The notes under the pieces are model-generated. The model saw only the letters and a list, made by a program, of their open reading frames with translations. It was not told where the DNA came from and searched no databases. 32,404 nucleotides of DNA from an uncultured Eubacteriales bacterium (lineage in GTDB: Bacteria; Bacillota; Clostridia; Oscillospirales; Acutalibacteraceae): the NCBI GenBank assembly GCA_900316615.1, contig ONDU01000008.1:1-32404 (forward strand), in the 5' to 3' direction. The position numbers and the translations under genes are program-made. Positions 24,913 through 32,385 of this stretch are shown here, piece by piece. Each line of letters opens with the position of its first letter. Positions within the stretch are counted from its first letter, which is position 1.

Positions 24913-25641
24913 ATGAAAAAGAAAATTGCCGTAGCGTTACTTAGCGTAATTTTGAGTTTATCGGTATTCGGCTGCGGAAACGGAAAAAAAGTATCATCTT
25001 CAGGCAGTTCGGCTACTGATGACAGCAGTATTCAGAACGGAGCTTCACAAGGCTCACAGACAACGCCGCAATCATCAGATGTAACATCGTCTGCTCAGGC
25101 GGCTTCCGAGAGCACTTCTCAGAACAAGCTTATTGATATAACTGAGGCTTACAAAAACAAGCCTTATACAGATGAATTTGCTCTTGAAAGAATAAACGAG
25201 CTTCAATATATAAATGATTACTCTCTTTGCAGACTGGGTTCGTCCGAGCCATCGCCTATATTTTACGAGTCCTTTTATAAGGAAAAGGGAAACTTTAATA
25301 TAGATATGCAGACGTATACTCATAATCATGACAATGAGAGCGTAAGAAAATATTTTGACAACTATGAGTATTCAAAGCTTGCAAGTGCAGGTGCAATACG
25401 TGTCATAGACAGCTTTGCCTATAATGATGAACAAAGCGGAAGAATATTATATTACTGCTATTACACGGTAACTCACTGGAGCGAAAATGAAAATAATGAT
25501 ACCCTTGACTACTACAGGGATTTGATTACAGTAAATAAAAGCGATAATTCAATAACCTTGCAAGGTAAAATAGCAATAAGAACGGGAGTGGAAATTCCCA
25601 AGGAAATTTCGGGAACTCACGATTTCCACAATGTAATATAG
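24913..25641 (+). CDS. secreted lipoprotein, unknown domain
   Basis: This 242-residue protein has a lipoprotein signal (MKKKIAVALLSVILSLSVFG, then C at 21), so it is predicted to be lipid-anchored outside the cell. A Ser/Gln/Thr-rich linker follows to about residue 70. The C-terminal domain of about 170 residues contains DEFALERINELQYINDYSLC and ILYYCYYTVTHWSENENND, and I do not recognise it. Its ATG follows CGGAGGTAATTT directly after ligA, so the two are likely cotranscribed, although a functional link to ligation is doubtful. A family II repeat begins 19 bases after its stop. Confidence 0.75.
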   Translation: MKKKIAVALLSVILSLSVFGCGNGKKVSSSGSSATDDSSIQNGASQGSQTTPQSSDVTSSAQAASESTSQNKLIDITEAYKNKPYTDEFALERINELQYINDYSLCRLGSSEPSPIFYESFYKEKGNFNIDMQTYTHNHDNESVRKYFDNYEYSKLASAGAIRVIDSFAYNDEQSGRILYYCYYTVTHWSENENNDTLDYYRDLITVNKSDNSITLQGKIAIRTGVEIPKEISGTHDFHNVI

Positions 25642-25660
25642 TCAGACTGAGGTATTCAAA

Positions 25661-25716
25661 CTTAAAAGACCTGACGAGGGTTCTGCCCTTGTCCCACAAG
25701 CCGTTGAAAAGGCTTG
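25661..25716. repeat. intergenic hairpin repeat, family II, copy 3
   Basis: This copy has the same orientation as the one at 10072. Hairpin 1 is lost. Hairpin 2 is ACGAGGG (25674-25680) with CCCTTGT (25686-25692), a changed sequence that still pairs. Hairpin 3 is CAAGCC (25697-25702) with GGCTTG (25711-25716). A tail GACCTTAACTTCAGGTTT to about 25732 corresponds to the tail of copy 1. It lies between two lipoprotein genes. Confidence 0.7.
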
Positions 25717-25785
25717 ACCTTAACTTCAGGTTTCTGTTTTTTGTGTACGATGTGTAACGAATATCAAAAAAGGGGATATTTTAAA

Positions 25786-26916
25786 ATGATGAAAAAAATA
25801 ATTGCGGTATTTCTTATGGCAGTTGTGATATGTACTGCTGCAGGCTGTTCACAAAACGGAAGCGGAGATAATGAGTCAAAAACCGAAGCTTCAAATGCAT
25901 CGGAACAGTCAACCAAAAGCAGTACTAAAGCAAAAACAGGAAGCGATAAAGTTGATGCAGTATTAAGCAAGCTGAAGGCTGTTGATTTCGGCGGAATTGT
26001 CTATGCTGAAAAAGGCGGCATGGAGGTTTTTTCTTACTCAAGCGGTAAGCTTTACAATGATGTTCCGATTAAAATGGATACACCTATGCCTATAGGCTCT
26101 GTTTCAAAGCAGTTCTGTGCAGCGGCGGTTATGATTTTGCAGGAAAAAGGTAAACTGAGCGTAAACGATAAACTGGACAAATATTACCCTGAATATAAGG
26201 AAGCATCAAAAATTACACTTCATCAAATGCTTTGTCACCGTTCGGGTATTCCGAATTTTGATGAAAATACATTTTTTGAAGATATAACCTATGATCATAC
26301 GGACGAGGAAAATACAAAAATTATGCTTAAATGGGTATTTGAGCAGCCGCTTCTTTTCGAGCCTGATACGGATTTTACATATTCCAACCTTAATTTTACG
26401 CTTTTAAGCAATATTGTTGAGAAAGTATCAGGTGAGAGTTATATTGCTTTTCTGAGAGAGAATATTTTCAAGCCGCTTGGTATGGAGCATACGGGTTCGG
26501 TTGATGAGCTGGATTCTTCTCCCGAATGGGCAAAGGGGTTCAGCTATGTGAACGATGATTTTGTACCTGTCGGAAGACAACCGGGACTTTGCAAGGGCGG
26601 CGGAGATATTGTTTCCACGGCTTCGGATATGACACTCTGGATGAAGGGACTGTCCTCGGGAAAGGTTGTAAGCGAGGAAAGCTATAAAGCTATGACTTCC
26701 GATTATACGAACACTTCCGATAATTACGGATACGGCCTGTATGTAAACTTTGCAGGCGGAGTAGGTCATTTAGGAAGTACAGGGCATTTTACCGCCTGCG
26801 ACTGCATTGTTGAAAAAGACGGTCTGACAATTTTTATGGCAAGCAACAGCGGTTCGGGTAAAAATATCATAACTAATCAGCTTTTTATACTGTCGTCTGC
26901 TTTAAGAGAAAGCTGA
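25786..26916 (+). CDS. serine beta-lactamase-like hydrolase, lipoprotein
   Basis: The start is ATG 25786, behind AAAAGGGGATATT; the frame upstream runs into the repeat. The 376-residue protein has a lipoprotein signal (MMKKIIAVFLMAVVICTAAG, then C21), a short polar linker, and a class C beta-lactamase/penicillin-binding fold. The S-x-x-K active site is SVSK (S105, K108). The Y-x-N motif is YSN at 199-201, and GHLGSTGH at 327-334 serves as the third H/K-x-G motif. Such surface enzymes may be D-Ala-D-Ala carboxypeptidases, esterases or peptidases; resistance to beta-lactams should not be assumed. LHQMLCHRSGIPNF is the family signature between the first two motifs. Confidence 0.88.
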   Translation: MMKKIIAVFLMAVVICTAAGCSQNGSGDNESKTEASNASEQSTKSSTKAKTGSDKVDAVLSKLKAVDFGGIVYAEKGGMEVFSYSSGKLYNDVPIKMDTPMPIGSVSKQFCAAAVMILQEKGKLSVNDKLDKYYPEYKEASKITLHQMLCHRSGIPNFDENTFFEDITYDHTDEENTKIMLKWVFEQPLLFEPDTDFTYSNLNFTLLSNIVEKVSGESYIAFLRENIFKPLGMEHTGSVDELDSSPEWAKGFSYVNDDFVPVGRQPGLCKGGGDIVSTASDMTLWMKGLSSGKVVSEESYKAMTSDYTNTSDNYGYGLYVNFAGGVGHLGSTGHFTACDCIVEKDGLTIFMASNSGSGKNIITNQLFILSSALRES

Positions 26917-26944
26917 TATTCTAATAATTTTATGATTTTGTTAC

Positions 26945-26981
26945 CATAAAGTTTAGGGTAAACCTTTTAAAATTCCAAAGT
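26945..26981. repeat. family II repeat remnant, copy 4
   Basis: CATAAAGTTTAGG at 26945-26957 is identical to the reverse complement of the tail of copy 1, and the next 15 bases match at about 11 positions (CCTTTT retained). TTCCAAAG at 26973-26980 matches the next conserved block, but the hairpins are gone. The 320-base gap 26917-27236 otherwise holds the terminator at 27091 and the spoIIIAA leader; I see no gene in it. Confidence 0.5.
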
Positions 26982-27090
26982 TAGAACATTCGCTTGTTCG
27001 GCTTGCGGATTACTATAATACTTCAACTGACTATATTCTCAGCCGGACAAATATAAGCAAGCCCTACTGAATAAATAAAAATCAAAAATA

Positions 27091-27139
27091 AAACACAGGC
27101 ACTGAGCTTAATCAAGAGCTTAGGTGCCTGTGTTTTTTT
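27091..27139 (+). terminator. strong Rho-independent terminator upstream of spoIIIA
   Basis: AAACACAGGCAC (27091-27102) pairs with 27124-27135, with an inner AGCT/AGCT stem, and is followed by a run of seven T (27133-27139). It insulates the spoIIIA operon from the serine hydrolase gene. Confidence 0.9.
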
Positions 27140-27236
27140 GTCATTTTTCAGACTTAAAATAAAAATATATAAAAGGTTCTATGAAAGGAAAGTTGTCCAT
27201 ATATATTATCAGGAAGAATCAAAGGAGGAATAAAGC

Positions 27237-28292
27237 TTGTATGGAATAAATAAAAAATATGATGAAAGCTTTGTAAGACGTTTTGATATGTGTGCCTGCG
27301 GACTTGGCAGGAGCTTGTCAAGGATACTTCTGAACGTACCCGAAGATGTCAGGTACAGGACGCAGGAGATACAGATACGCAGAGGAAAGCCGCTTATGCT
27401 TTACTGCGGCGATGAAAGCTTTTTTGTAAAGGACAGCGGAGCGGCTGTAAAATATGCTTCCGATGATATTGTGAGGATATCGGAGGAGGATATTGACGAA
27501 TGCTTTCAGAGTATATGCAGGTATTCCGTATATACAAGGCAGGACGAGATAAAAAACGGCTTTGTTACTATGAAAGGAGGTCATCGTGCAGGAATATGCG
27601 GAACGGCTGTATATGAAAATAACAGTATGACAGGTGTCAGAAACATATCTTCGATAAACGTGAGAATATCAAAGGAAGTAAGGGGAATATCACGGGAGTT
27701 TTTCAGGCTTGCGGGAAGTACTCTGCAAGGTACGCTCATATGCGGTGTACCTTGCAGCGGAAAAACTACTTTACTGCGTGATATAGCAAGGGTAATCTCA
27801 CTTGAAAAGGGGCTGAAGGTCAGCATTATTGACGAAAGGGGAGAGCTGGGTGGAGGTCTGAGCGGCGAGCTTTGCAACGATACGGGGTTCTGCGATGTTT
27901 TCAGCGGCTACAGAAAAGCAGACGGTATGATGCAGGCTGTAAGATGTATGTCGCCCGATGTAATAATATGCGATGAGATAGGCAGTGAAGAGGAGGCATA
28001 CTGTGTATCGGAGGCTCTCAACAGCGGCGTAACCGTTATAGCATCGGTACACTGCTCAGATGTGAAGGAATTTCTTAAAAAGCCGCAGACGCTCCGCCTT
28101 GCCAATACTTCCGCCTTTGAATGTGCTGTGTTCTTATCCGACAGAAGGCATATCGGAAAAATATGCAGTACCGTAAAAATCAAGGAGCTGATGAATTGTG
28201 AAAATAACAGGCTGTATACTGATAATACTGAGTACGACAGCGGCAGGCTTCTATATGTCGCTGAGGGCAAAGAAAAGAATACGGCTGTTTGA
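27237..28292 (+). CDS. spoIIIAA: stage III sporulation protein AA (secretion-type ATPase)
   Basis: SpoIIIAA is the cytoplasmic ATPase of the SpoIIIA-SpoIIQ channel that joins mother cell and forespore; it resembles type II/IV secretion ATPases. The Walker A motif is GVPCSGKTTLL at residues 170-180. SIIDERGEL at 196-204 and the Walker B DVIICDEIGSEEEA at 241-254 follow. The start is TTG 27237, eight bases after AGGAGG. At 351 residues it is longer than the roughly 307 of Bacillus subtilis, and its last 32 codons overlap spoIIIAB. In Bacillus the operon is driven by sigma E; CATATATAT near 27198 is a weak -10 candidate with no convincing -35. Confidence 0.95.
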   Translation: MYGINKKYDESFVRRFDMCACGLGRSLSRILLNVPEDVRYRTQEIQIRRGKPLMLYCGDESFFVKDSGAAVKYASDDIVRISEEDIDECFQSICRYSVYTRQDEIKNGFVTMKGGHRAGICGTAVYENNSMTGVRNISSINVRISKEVRGISREFFRLAGSTLQGTLICGVPCSGKTTLLRDIARVISLEKGLKVSIIDERGELGGGLSGELCNDTGFCDVFSGYRKADGMMQAVRCMSPDVIICDEIGSEEEAYCVSEALNSGVTVIASVHCSDVKEFLKKPQTLRLANTSAFECAVFLSDRRHIGKICSTVKIKELMNCENNRLYTDNTEYDSGRLLYVAEGKEKNTAV

Positions 28293-28698
28293 GGGTCTTG
28301 CTTTATTCGCAGGAGGAATTTCGTCTTCCATAAGATACAGTGCGGCAGATATATCAACACTTCTCAGACTGGAAAACAGAGAGGTTCATATAGAATTTAT
28401 TGACAGGGTATCCGATATGCTTGAAAACGGCGGCAGCCTCAGGGATAGCTGGAGCAGAGCCGTTTCCGAAATATCAGCTTATTCGGGTATAACTGCGGAG
28501 GACAGGGATATTATTATTCAGTTCGGAAGCAAGCTCGGAGCTACCGATGTTATCGGACAAACCGAACACTGCGATTATTTCAGACAAAAATTTTTGCTCA
28601 GGGCTGAAAAGCTTGAAAAGGAGTATGATTCCAAAGCTAAGCTGTACCGTTCCCTTGGATTTTTCAGCGGACTTTCGGCGGCAGTTGTTCTTATATAG
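28198..28698 (+). CDS. spoIIIAB: stage III sporulation protein AB
   Basis: SpoIIIAB resembles the GspF-type inner-membrane platform proteins of secretion systems and is part of the mother-cell side of the SpoIIIA complex. The 166-residue protein begins with a membrane helix (ITGCILIILSTTAAGFYMSL), then LRAKKRIRLFEGLALFAGGI. It ends with a second helix (SLGFFSGLSAAVVLI). The start is GTG 28198, about ten bases after AAGGAG. This places 95 bases of overlap with the end of spoIIIAA, far more than the usual few bases. A family I cloverleaf repeat begins 21 bases after its stop and separates it from spoIIIAC. Confidence 0.93.
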   Translation: MKITGCILIILSTTAAGFYMSLRAKKRIRLFEGLALFAGGISSSIRYSAADISTLLRLENREVHIEFIDRVSDMLENGGSLRDSWSRAVSEISAYSGITAEDRDIIIQFGSKLGATDVIGQTEHCDYFRQKFLLRAEKLEKEYDSKAKLYRSLGFFSGLSAAVVLI

Positions 28699-28719
28699 CT
28701 CAGACCTTCTGCGTGACAG

Positions 28720-28805
28720 GCGATTGCAGACCACGGCATTCGCCGTGAATTTAAAGCGGAGCTTTAAATTGGTCAAAAGCGAAGCTTTTGACCGTCTGCA
28801 ATCGC
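28720..28805. repeat. cloverleaf intergenic repeat, family I, copy C (inside spoIIIA)
   Basis: The outer stem GCGATTGCAGA (28720-28730) pairs with 28795-28805. The G arm is CACGGC (28732-28737) with 28742-28747, loop ATTC, three pairs shorter than in copies A and B. The M arm is AATTTAAAGC (28748-28757) with 28761-28770, loop GGA. The T arm is GGTCAAAAGC (28771-28780) with 28784-28793, loop GAA. The M arm differs from copies A and B at two base pairs, each changed on both sides. GCGTGA occurs on both sides (28711-28716 and 28807-28812), a possible target duplication. Confidence 0.92.
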
Positions 28806-28867
28806 AGCGTGAGCGAAGCTGAAACTAAAAGCCGCCGAAAAAAATTTAACATTAGGTTGTGAACAAT

Positions 28868-29062
28868 ATGGATGTTGATTTGATTTTCAGGATAGCAGCA
28901 ATAGGAATTATAGTAGCCGTACTCAATCAGGTTCTTATACGGAGCGGTCGAGAGGAACAGGCTATGATGACGACACTGGCAGGGCTTATAGTGGTTCTTC
29001 TTATGATAGTACAGCAGATAAGCGGACTGTTCAATACCATAAAGAATTTGTTCGGGCTGTAA
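28868..29062 (+). CDS. spoIIIAC: stage III sporulation protein AC
   Basis: This small membrane protein of 64 residues with two helices (IFRIAAIGIIVAVLNQVLI and MTTLAGLIVVLLMIVQQISG) matches the size and start (MDVDLIFRIAAIGI) of SpoIIIAC. ATG 28868 is preferred over GTG 28859 because AGG at 28854-28856 sits 11 bases ahead of it. The 169 bases before it hold the cloverleaf repeat instead of the usual short intergenic gap. Confidence 0.93.
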   Translation: MDVDLIFRIAAIGIIVAVLNQVLIRSGREEQAMMTTLAGLIVVLLMIVQQISGLFNTIKNLFGL

Positions 29063-29064
29063 GT

Positions 29065-29454
29065 ATGGATATATTCGGAATATGTGTTATGGCGGTAACG
29101 GGCTGCATAATAGCTTTGAATCTGAAAGGAACAGTGCCGCAGTATGCTCTTGCAGCCGCACTTGTCAGCGGAACATTGATACTCATATCCGTATGTACGC
29201 CGATACCGCATATAATAGAAGAGATAAACAGACTTGCTGCACTTTCGGGAGTAAAGGAGGAGTATGCAAAGATACTTTTCAAAGCGGTAGGCATATGCTT
29301 TATAAGTCAGATTTCGGCGGATATATGCAGAGATGCAGGCGAGTCGGCACTTGCAGGAAAAACGGAGCTTGCAGGAAAGATAATGATAATAGTATTGGCA
29401 CTGCCGCTTATGGAAGAAATACTGGAAACGGCAAAGCTGCTGCTTGGAGGATAA
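29065..29454 (+). CDS. spoIIIAD: stage III sporulation protein AD
   Basis: This is a 129-residue membrane protein with helices at the N-terminus (IFGICVMAVTGCIIALNL), in the middle (YALAAALVSGTLILISVCTP) and near the end (IMIIVLALPLMEEILETAKLL). It is related to spoIIIAC in its hydrophobic core and belongs to the membrane part of the complex. ATG 29065 is two bases after the spoIIIAC stop. The stop is followed four bases later by the spoIIIAE start. Confidence 0.93.
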   Translation: MDIFGICVMAVTGCIIALNLKGTVPQYALAAALVSGTLILISVCTPIPHIIEEINRLAALSGVKEEYAKILFKAVGICFISQISADICRDAGESALAGKTELAGKIMIIVLALPLMEEILETAKLLLGG

Positions 29455-29458
29455 AATT

Positions 29459-30628
29459 TTGTGCAGGATAGTAAAATTGAAGAAAGCGGTACTCTTTACG
29501 CTTATTTTTACGGTGCTTATGTTCTGTACGGCAGTTTCGGCGGGTGCAGAAAACAGTATAAATTCCGACTATGAAGATATATACAACGAAGTATACGGTA
29601 TTGCAGGGGCGGATACTTTGACAGACGCACTTCCGAATAAAGTAAAAAGGGAGCTTAAAAAGGCAGGGGTGACAGCTCCGAGATGGGAGGAACTTAATTC
29701 GCTTTCTTTTTCTGAAATTATGGAAAACATAATAAGCGAGGCAGGAGAACAGTCCGTAACACCGCTGAACAGTCTTGTAAAAATAACGGGAATACTGATA
29801 ATTGCAGCATTTATAAACAGTATAAAGACAACTGTGGCTTCGGGAGCTTTAACGGGAGTACTTGACTGTGTATCGGTACTTGCGGTAAGTATAGTTCTGA
29901 TAAGACCGCTGACCGATGTAATAGAATACAGTTCAACCGTGGTAAAGCTTTCTGCGGATTTTATGCTTGTATTTGTTCCCGTTATGGCGGCGGTGATGAC
30001 GGCTATGGGACAGACTGTGCAGTCGGCAGGAAACTATACTGCGGTTATGGGAGCAGGTACGGCAGTATCTCAGGTTTCGGAGCATATCCTTATACCCTTG
30101 CTCAACTCGTTTCTGGGAATATCGGTTGTCAGCGGAATTTCGGAAAAGGTAAGTCTTGACGGCTTCTGCGAGCTTATAAGCAGGATTATAAAATGGGTTC
30201 TTACTTTTGTTATGTCGGTATTTACGGCTGTGCTTACAATGCAGAGCATTGTATCGGTATCGGCTGATTCGGCAGGTACGAGAGCTGCAAGATTTGCCAT
30301 AAGCAGCTTTGTTCCGCTTGTCGGCGGAGCGTTGAGCGAGGCTTATCAGACAGTGAGGGGCTGTATGGGTATGCTGAAATCGGGTGTCGGAGTTTTTGCT
30401 ATACTTGCAACTGCGGCAATATATCTTCCTGCGGTAATATCCTGCGTGATGTGGCTCATATCACTTAACATAGCAACCGCACTGGCAGGAGTTTTCGATA
30501 TGGGACGGATAACTGCACTTCTCAGAAGTATAGGTATGGTAATAAATGTACTGATAGCAGTTCTTCTGTGCTGTATGATGATATTTATAATTTCATCTGC
30601 GGTTATGCTTATGGTGGGGGGCGGCTGA
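29459..30628 (+). CDS. spoIIIAE: stage III sporulation protein AE
   Basis: SpoIIIAE is the polytopic membrane component of the SpoIIIA complex. The start is TTG 29459, eight bases after GGAGG (29446-29450); the longer frame from TTG 29444 would begin before that ribosome site. The 389-residue product has an N-terminal signal-like helix (AVLFTLIFTVLMFCTAVSAG), an outer segment of about 70 residues, and at least six further helices. Among them are SLVKITGILIIAAFINSIKT, FAISSFVPLVGGALSEAYQT and a C-terminal LIAVLLCCMMIFIISSAVML. Length and order match the family. Confidence 0.93.
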   Translation: MCRIVKLKKAVLFTLIFTVLMFCTAVSAGAENSINSDYEDIYNEVYGIAGADTLTDALPNKVKRELKKAGVTAPRWEELNSLSFSEIMENIISEAGEQSVTPLNSLVKITGILIIAAFINSIKTTVASGALTGVLDCVSVLAVSIVLIRPLTDVIEYSSTVVKLSADFMLVFVPVMAAVMTAMGQTVQSAGNYTAVMGAGTAVSQVSEHILIPLLNSFLGISVVSGISEKVSLDGFCELISRIIKWVLTFVMSVFTAVLTMQSIVSVSADSAGTRAARFAISSFVPLVGGALSEAYQTVRGCMGMLKSGVGVFAILATAAIYLPAVISCVMWLISLNIATALAGVFDMGRITALLRSIGMVINVLIAVLLCCMMIFIISSAVMLMVGGG

Positions 30629-30630
30629 TT

Positions 30631-31101
30631 ATGGCAGAGCTTACGGAATGGGCAGGAGCTGTCTGTGCGGCTGCCGTAATATGTGCGGTTTCGGAAATGC
30701 TCCTTCCTGATGGCAGTGTAGCTAAAACCGTAAAGTTTGTACTAGGACTTTTTCTGATAGTTTCGGTTATGCTTCCTCTTGTGAATATGCTGAGGAGCTG
30801 TACATTTGATTTTAAAAATATAAGCATACCCGAAAGCAGTACCGATATAGTTCAGAAAACCGACAATCTTAGTATGACTTACGGAAAAAGTATAATACAG
30901 AAGCTTGTAAACGACTGTCTTGACGAAAACGGTATCGGATACGAAAAAACAGATGTAATTATGGATAGTTCGGACGGAAAAAGCATAGATATTATAAGGG
31001 TATGTATATATATAAGTGCAGACGAGAGAAATTCCCTTGCGGAGATACAAAGGCTTGTAAAGGAAAAAACAGGAATAACACCTGATGTATATGTGAGGTG
31101 A
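30631..31101 (+). CDS. spoIIIAF: stage III sporulation protein AF
   Basis: This 156-residue protein has two N-terminal helices (WAGAVCAAAVICAVSEMLL and VKFVLGLFLIVSVMLPLVNML), then a soluble domain ending SLAEIQRLVKEKTGITPDVY. It is assigned to SpoIIIAF by position, length and topology; the soluble part is thought to lie in the intermembrane space. ATG 30631 is two bases after the spoIIIAE stop, behind a G-rich stretch (GGTGGGGGGCGG). The open frame upstream is inside spoIIIAE and not a likely start. Confidence 0.88.
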   Translation: MAELTEWAGAVCAAAVICAVSEMLLPDGSVAKTVKFVLGLFLIVSVMLPLVNMLRSCTFDFKNISIPESSTDIVQKTDNLSMTYGKSIIQKLVNDCLDENGIGYEKTDVIMDSSDGKSIDIIRVCIYISADERNSLAEIQRLVKEKTGITPDVYVR

Positions 31102-31109
31102 GATTTTAT

Positions 31110-31709
31110 ATGGAAAGTAAAGGCTGCCAGGATATTTTAACAAGGATAAAACAGTTTACCGCAAAACCCGAATTTGTGAAGATAGCTGTTATAGCAGGAT
31201 TTGCAGGAATAGCACTTATTTTGTTTTCGGGAATGTTTTCGGGCAAAAAAACTCAGAACGATACAAAAGCTCTGACAGAGGCAGGTCAGACTAAATACAT
31301 AAGTCTTACCGAGTACGAAAACGAACTTGAACAAAGTCTTGCCGAAATAATAGCTTCCATAGACGGTGCAGGCTCTACAAAGGTTATGCTTACTATGGAA
31401 AGTACTGTGGAACAGGTCTTTGCAGAAAATAAAAATATGTCCCGCAACAGCAGCAATAATACAAGACAGCAGTCAGATACGGTGAATAACAGCGATGTTA
31501 CGGCTCAGAGCAGCTATATAACGCTGGAGCTTTCAGACGGCAGTCAGCAGACTGTTCTGCTCAAGGAGATACAGCCAAGAGTAAGAGGTGTTCTGATTGT
31601 ATGTTCGGGCGGAGATAATGAGGTGGTCAAGGCAAAAATAACCGATGCAGTGACAAAGACACTGGATATATCATCTTCAAGAGTAAGTGTAGCCGGACTG
31701 GCTCAATAA
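31110..31709 (+). CDS. spoIIIAG: stage III sporulation protein AG
   Basis: SpoIIIAG forms a large ring in the intermembrane space of the feeding-tube channel. The 199-residue sequence has one membrane helix at about 26-44 (AVIAGFAGIALILFSGMF). The outer domain contains ISLTEYENELEQSLAEIIAS and, near the end, PRVRGVLIVCSGGDNEVVKA, which fits the ring-building fold of the YscJ/FliF type. An Asn/Ser-rich insertion (MSRNSSNNTRQQS) lies between them. ATG 31110 follows GAGGTGA; GTG 31098, which overlaps the spoIIIAF stop, is less well placed. Confidence 0.93.
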   Translation: MESKGCQDILTRIKQFTAKPEFVKIAVIAGFAGIALILFSGMFSGKKTQNDTKALTEAGQTKYISLTEYENELEQSLAEIIASIDGAGSTKVMLTMESTVEQVFAENKNMSRNSSNNTRQQSDTVNNSDVTAQSSYITLELSDGSQQTVLLKEIQPRVRGVLIVCSGGDNEVVKAKITDAVTKTLDISSSRVSVAGLAQ

Positions 31710-31725
31710 AGGAGGAAAATTTTAT

Positions 31726-32385
31726 ATGAAATTAGGAAAAAGACAGCTCATACTTGCAGGACTTATTCTTACACTGGGCGGAGCGGTTTATCTGAACTGG
31801 CAGTTTTCGAGTACAGGCGACTTGCTCGAAGGGGCAGACGCTGTAAGCGTATCAAAGGAACTCGGTCAGGCTGAGTTCGTAAACACTACGGGCGATAAAA
31901 AAGTCAGCGAAAAAAATCAGAGTACCTTCAAAAGTACTTCAAAAAGTACCGAAAAGACAACCTCACCTTCAAGCGTCAGAACAGATACTGTCAGCAAAGC
32001 CGAAAGCCCTTCCGAAAATACTCAGCAGAAAAGCTCCGATGAATATTTTGCAAAGGCAAAAATGAACCGTCAGCAAACTCAGGATAAAATAGCCGAAATG
32101 GCTAAGGAAATGCTCCAGTCCTCAGACCAGAGCGAAAGCGTCAAGGCTGAGGCTGTCGCAAAGGCGGCTGAGCTTGCTGCCGTTATGGAGCAGCAGACAA
32201 ATATTGAAAGTCTGATACAGTCCAAGGGCTTTGATGAATGCCTTGCATTTATACAGAACGGTGAATGCAGCATTGTCGTAAAGGATAACGAGCTTACCTC
32301 TGAGGAGGCTATGATAATAAAGGATATAGTTACTGGACAGACGGGAGTTTCTGCCGAAAAAATCAAAATAACCGCCGTTGCCTGA
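31726..32385 (+). CDS. spoIIIAH: stage III sporulation protein AH
   Basis: SpoIIIAH spans the mother-cell side of the channel and binds SpoIIQ from the forespore. The 219-residue protein has an N-terminal helix (LILAGLILTLGGAVYLNW), a long Ser/Thr/Lys-rich linker to about residue 105, then a C-terminal domain of YscJ type. That domain opens DEYFAKAKMNRQQTQDKIAE and contains ECSIVVKDNELTSEEAMIIK. ATG 31726 follows AAGGAGGAAAATTTTAT. It closes the eight-gene operon; no terminator is visible in the 19 bases left. Confidence 0.95.
   Translation: MKLGKRQLILAGLILTLGGAVYLNWQFSSTGDLLEGADAVSVSKELGQAEFVNTTGDKKVSEKNQSTFKSTSKSTEKTTSPSSVRTDTVSKAESPSENTQQKSSDEYFAKAKMNRQQTQDKIAEMAKEMLQSSDQSESVKAEAVAKAAELAAVMEQQTNIESLIQSKGFDECLAFIQNGECSIVVKDNELTSEEAMIIKDIVTGQTGVSAEKIKITAVA

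Noticed and set aside
25786-26916. Beta-lactam resistance gene
   Set aside because: The S-x-x-K/Y-x-N fold is shared by many carboxypeptidases and esterases, and nothing in the sequence marks it as a true resistance enzyme.
27141-27236. Sigma-E promoter for spoIIIA
   Set aside because: CATATATAT gives a possible -10, but no matching -35 at the right distance could be defended, so it is mentioned only within the gene entry.
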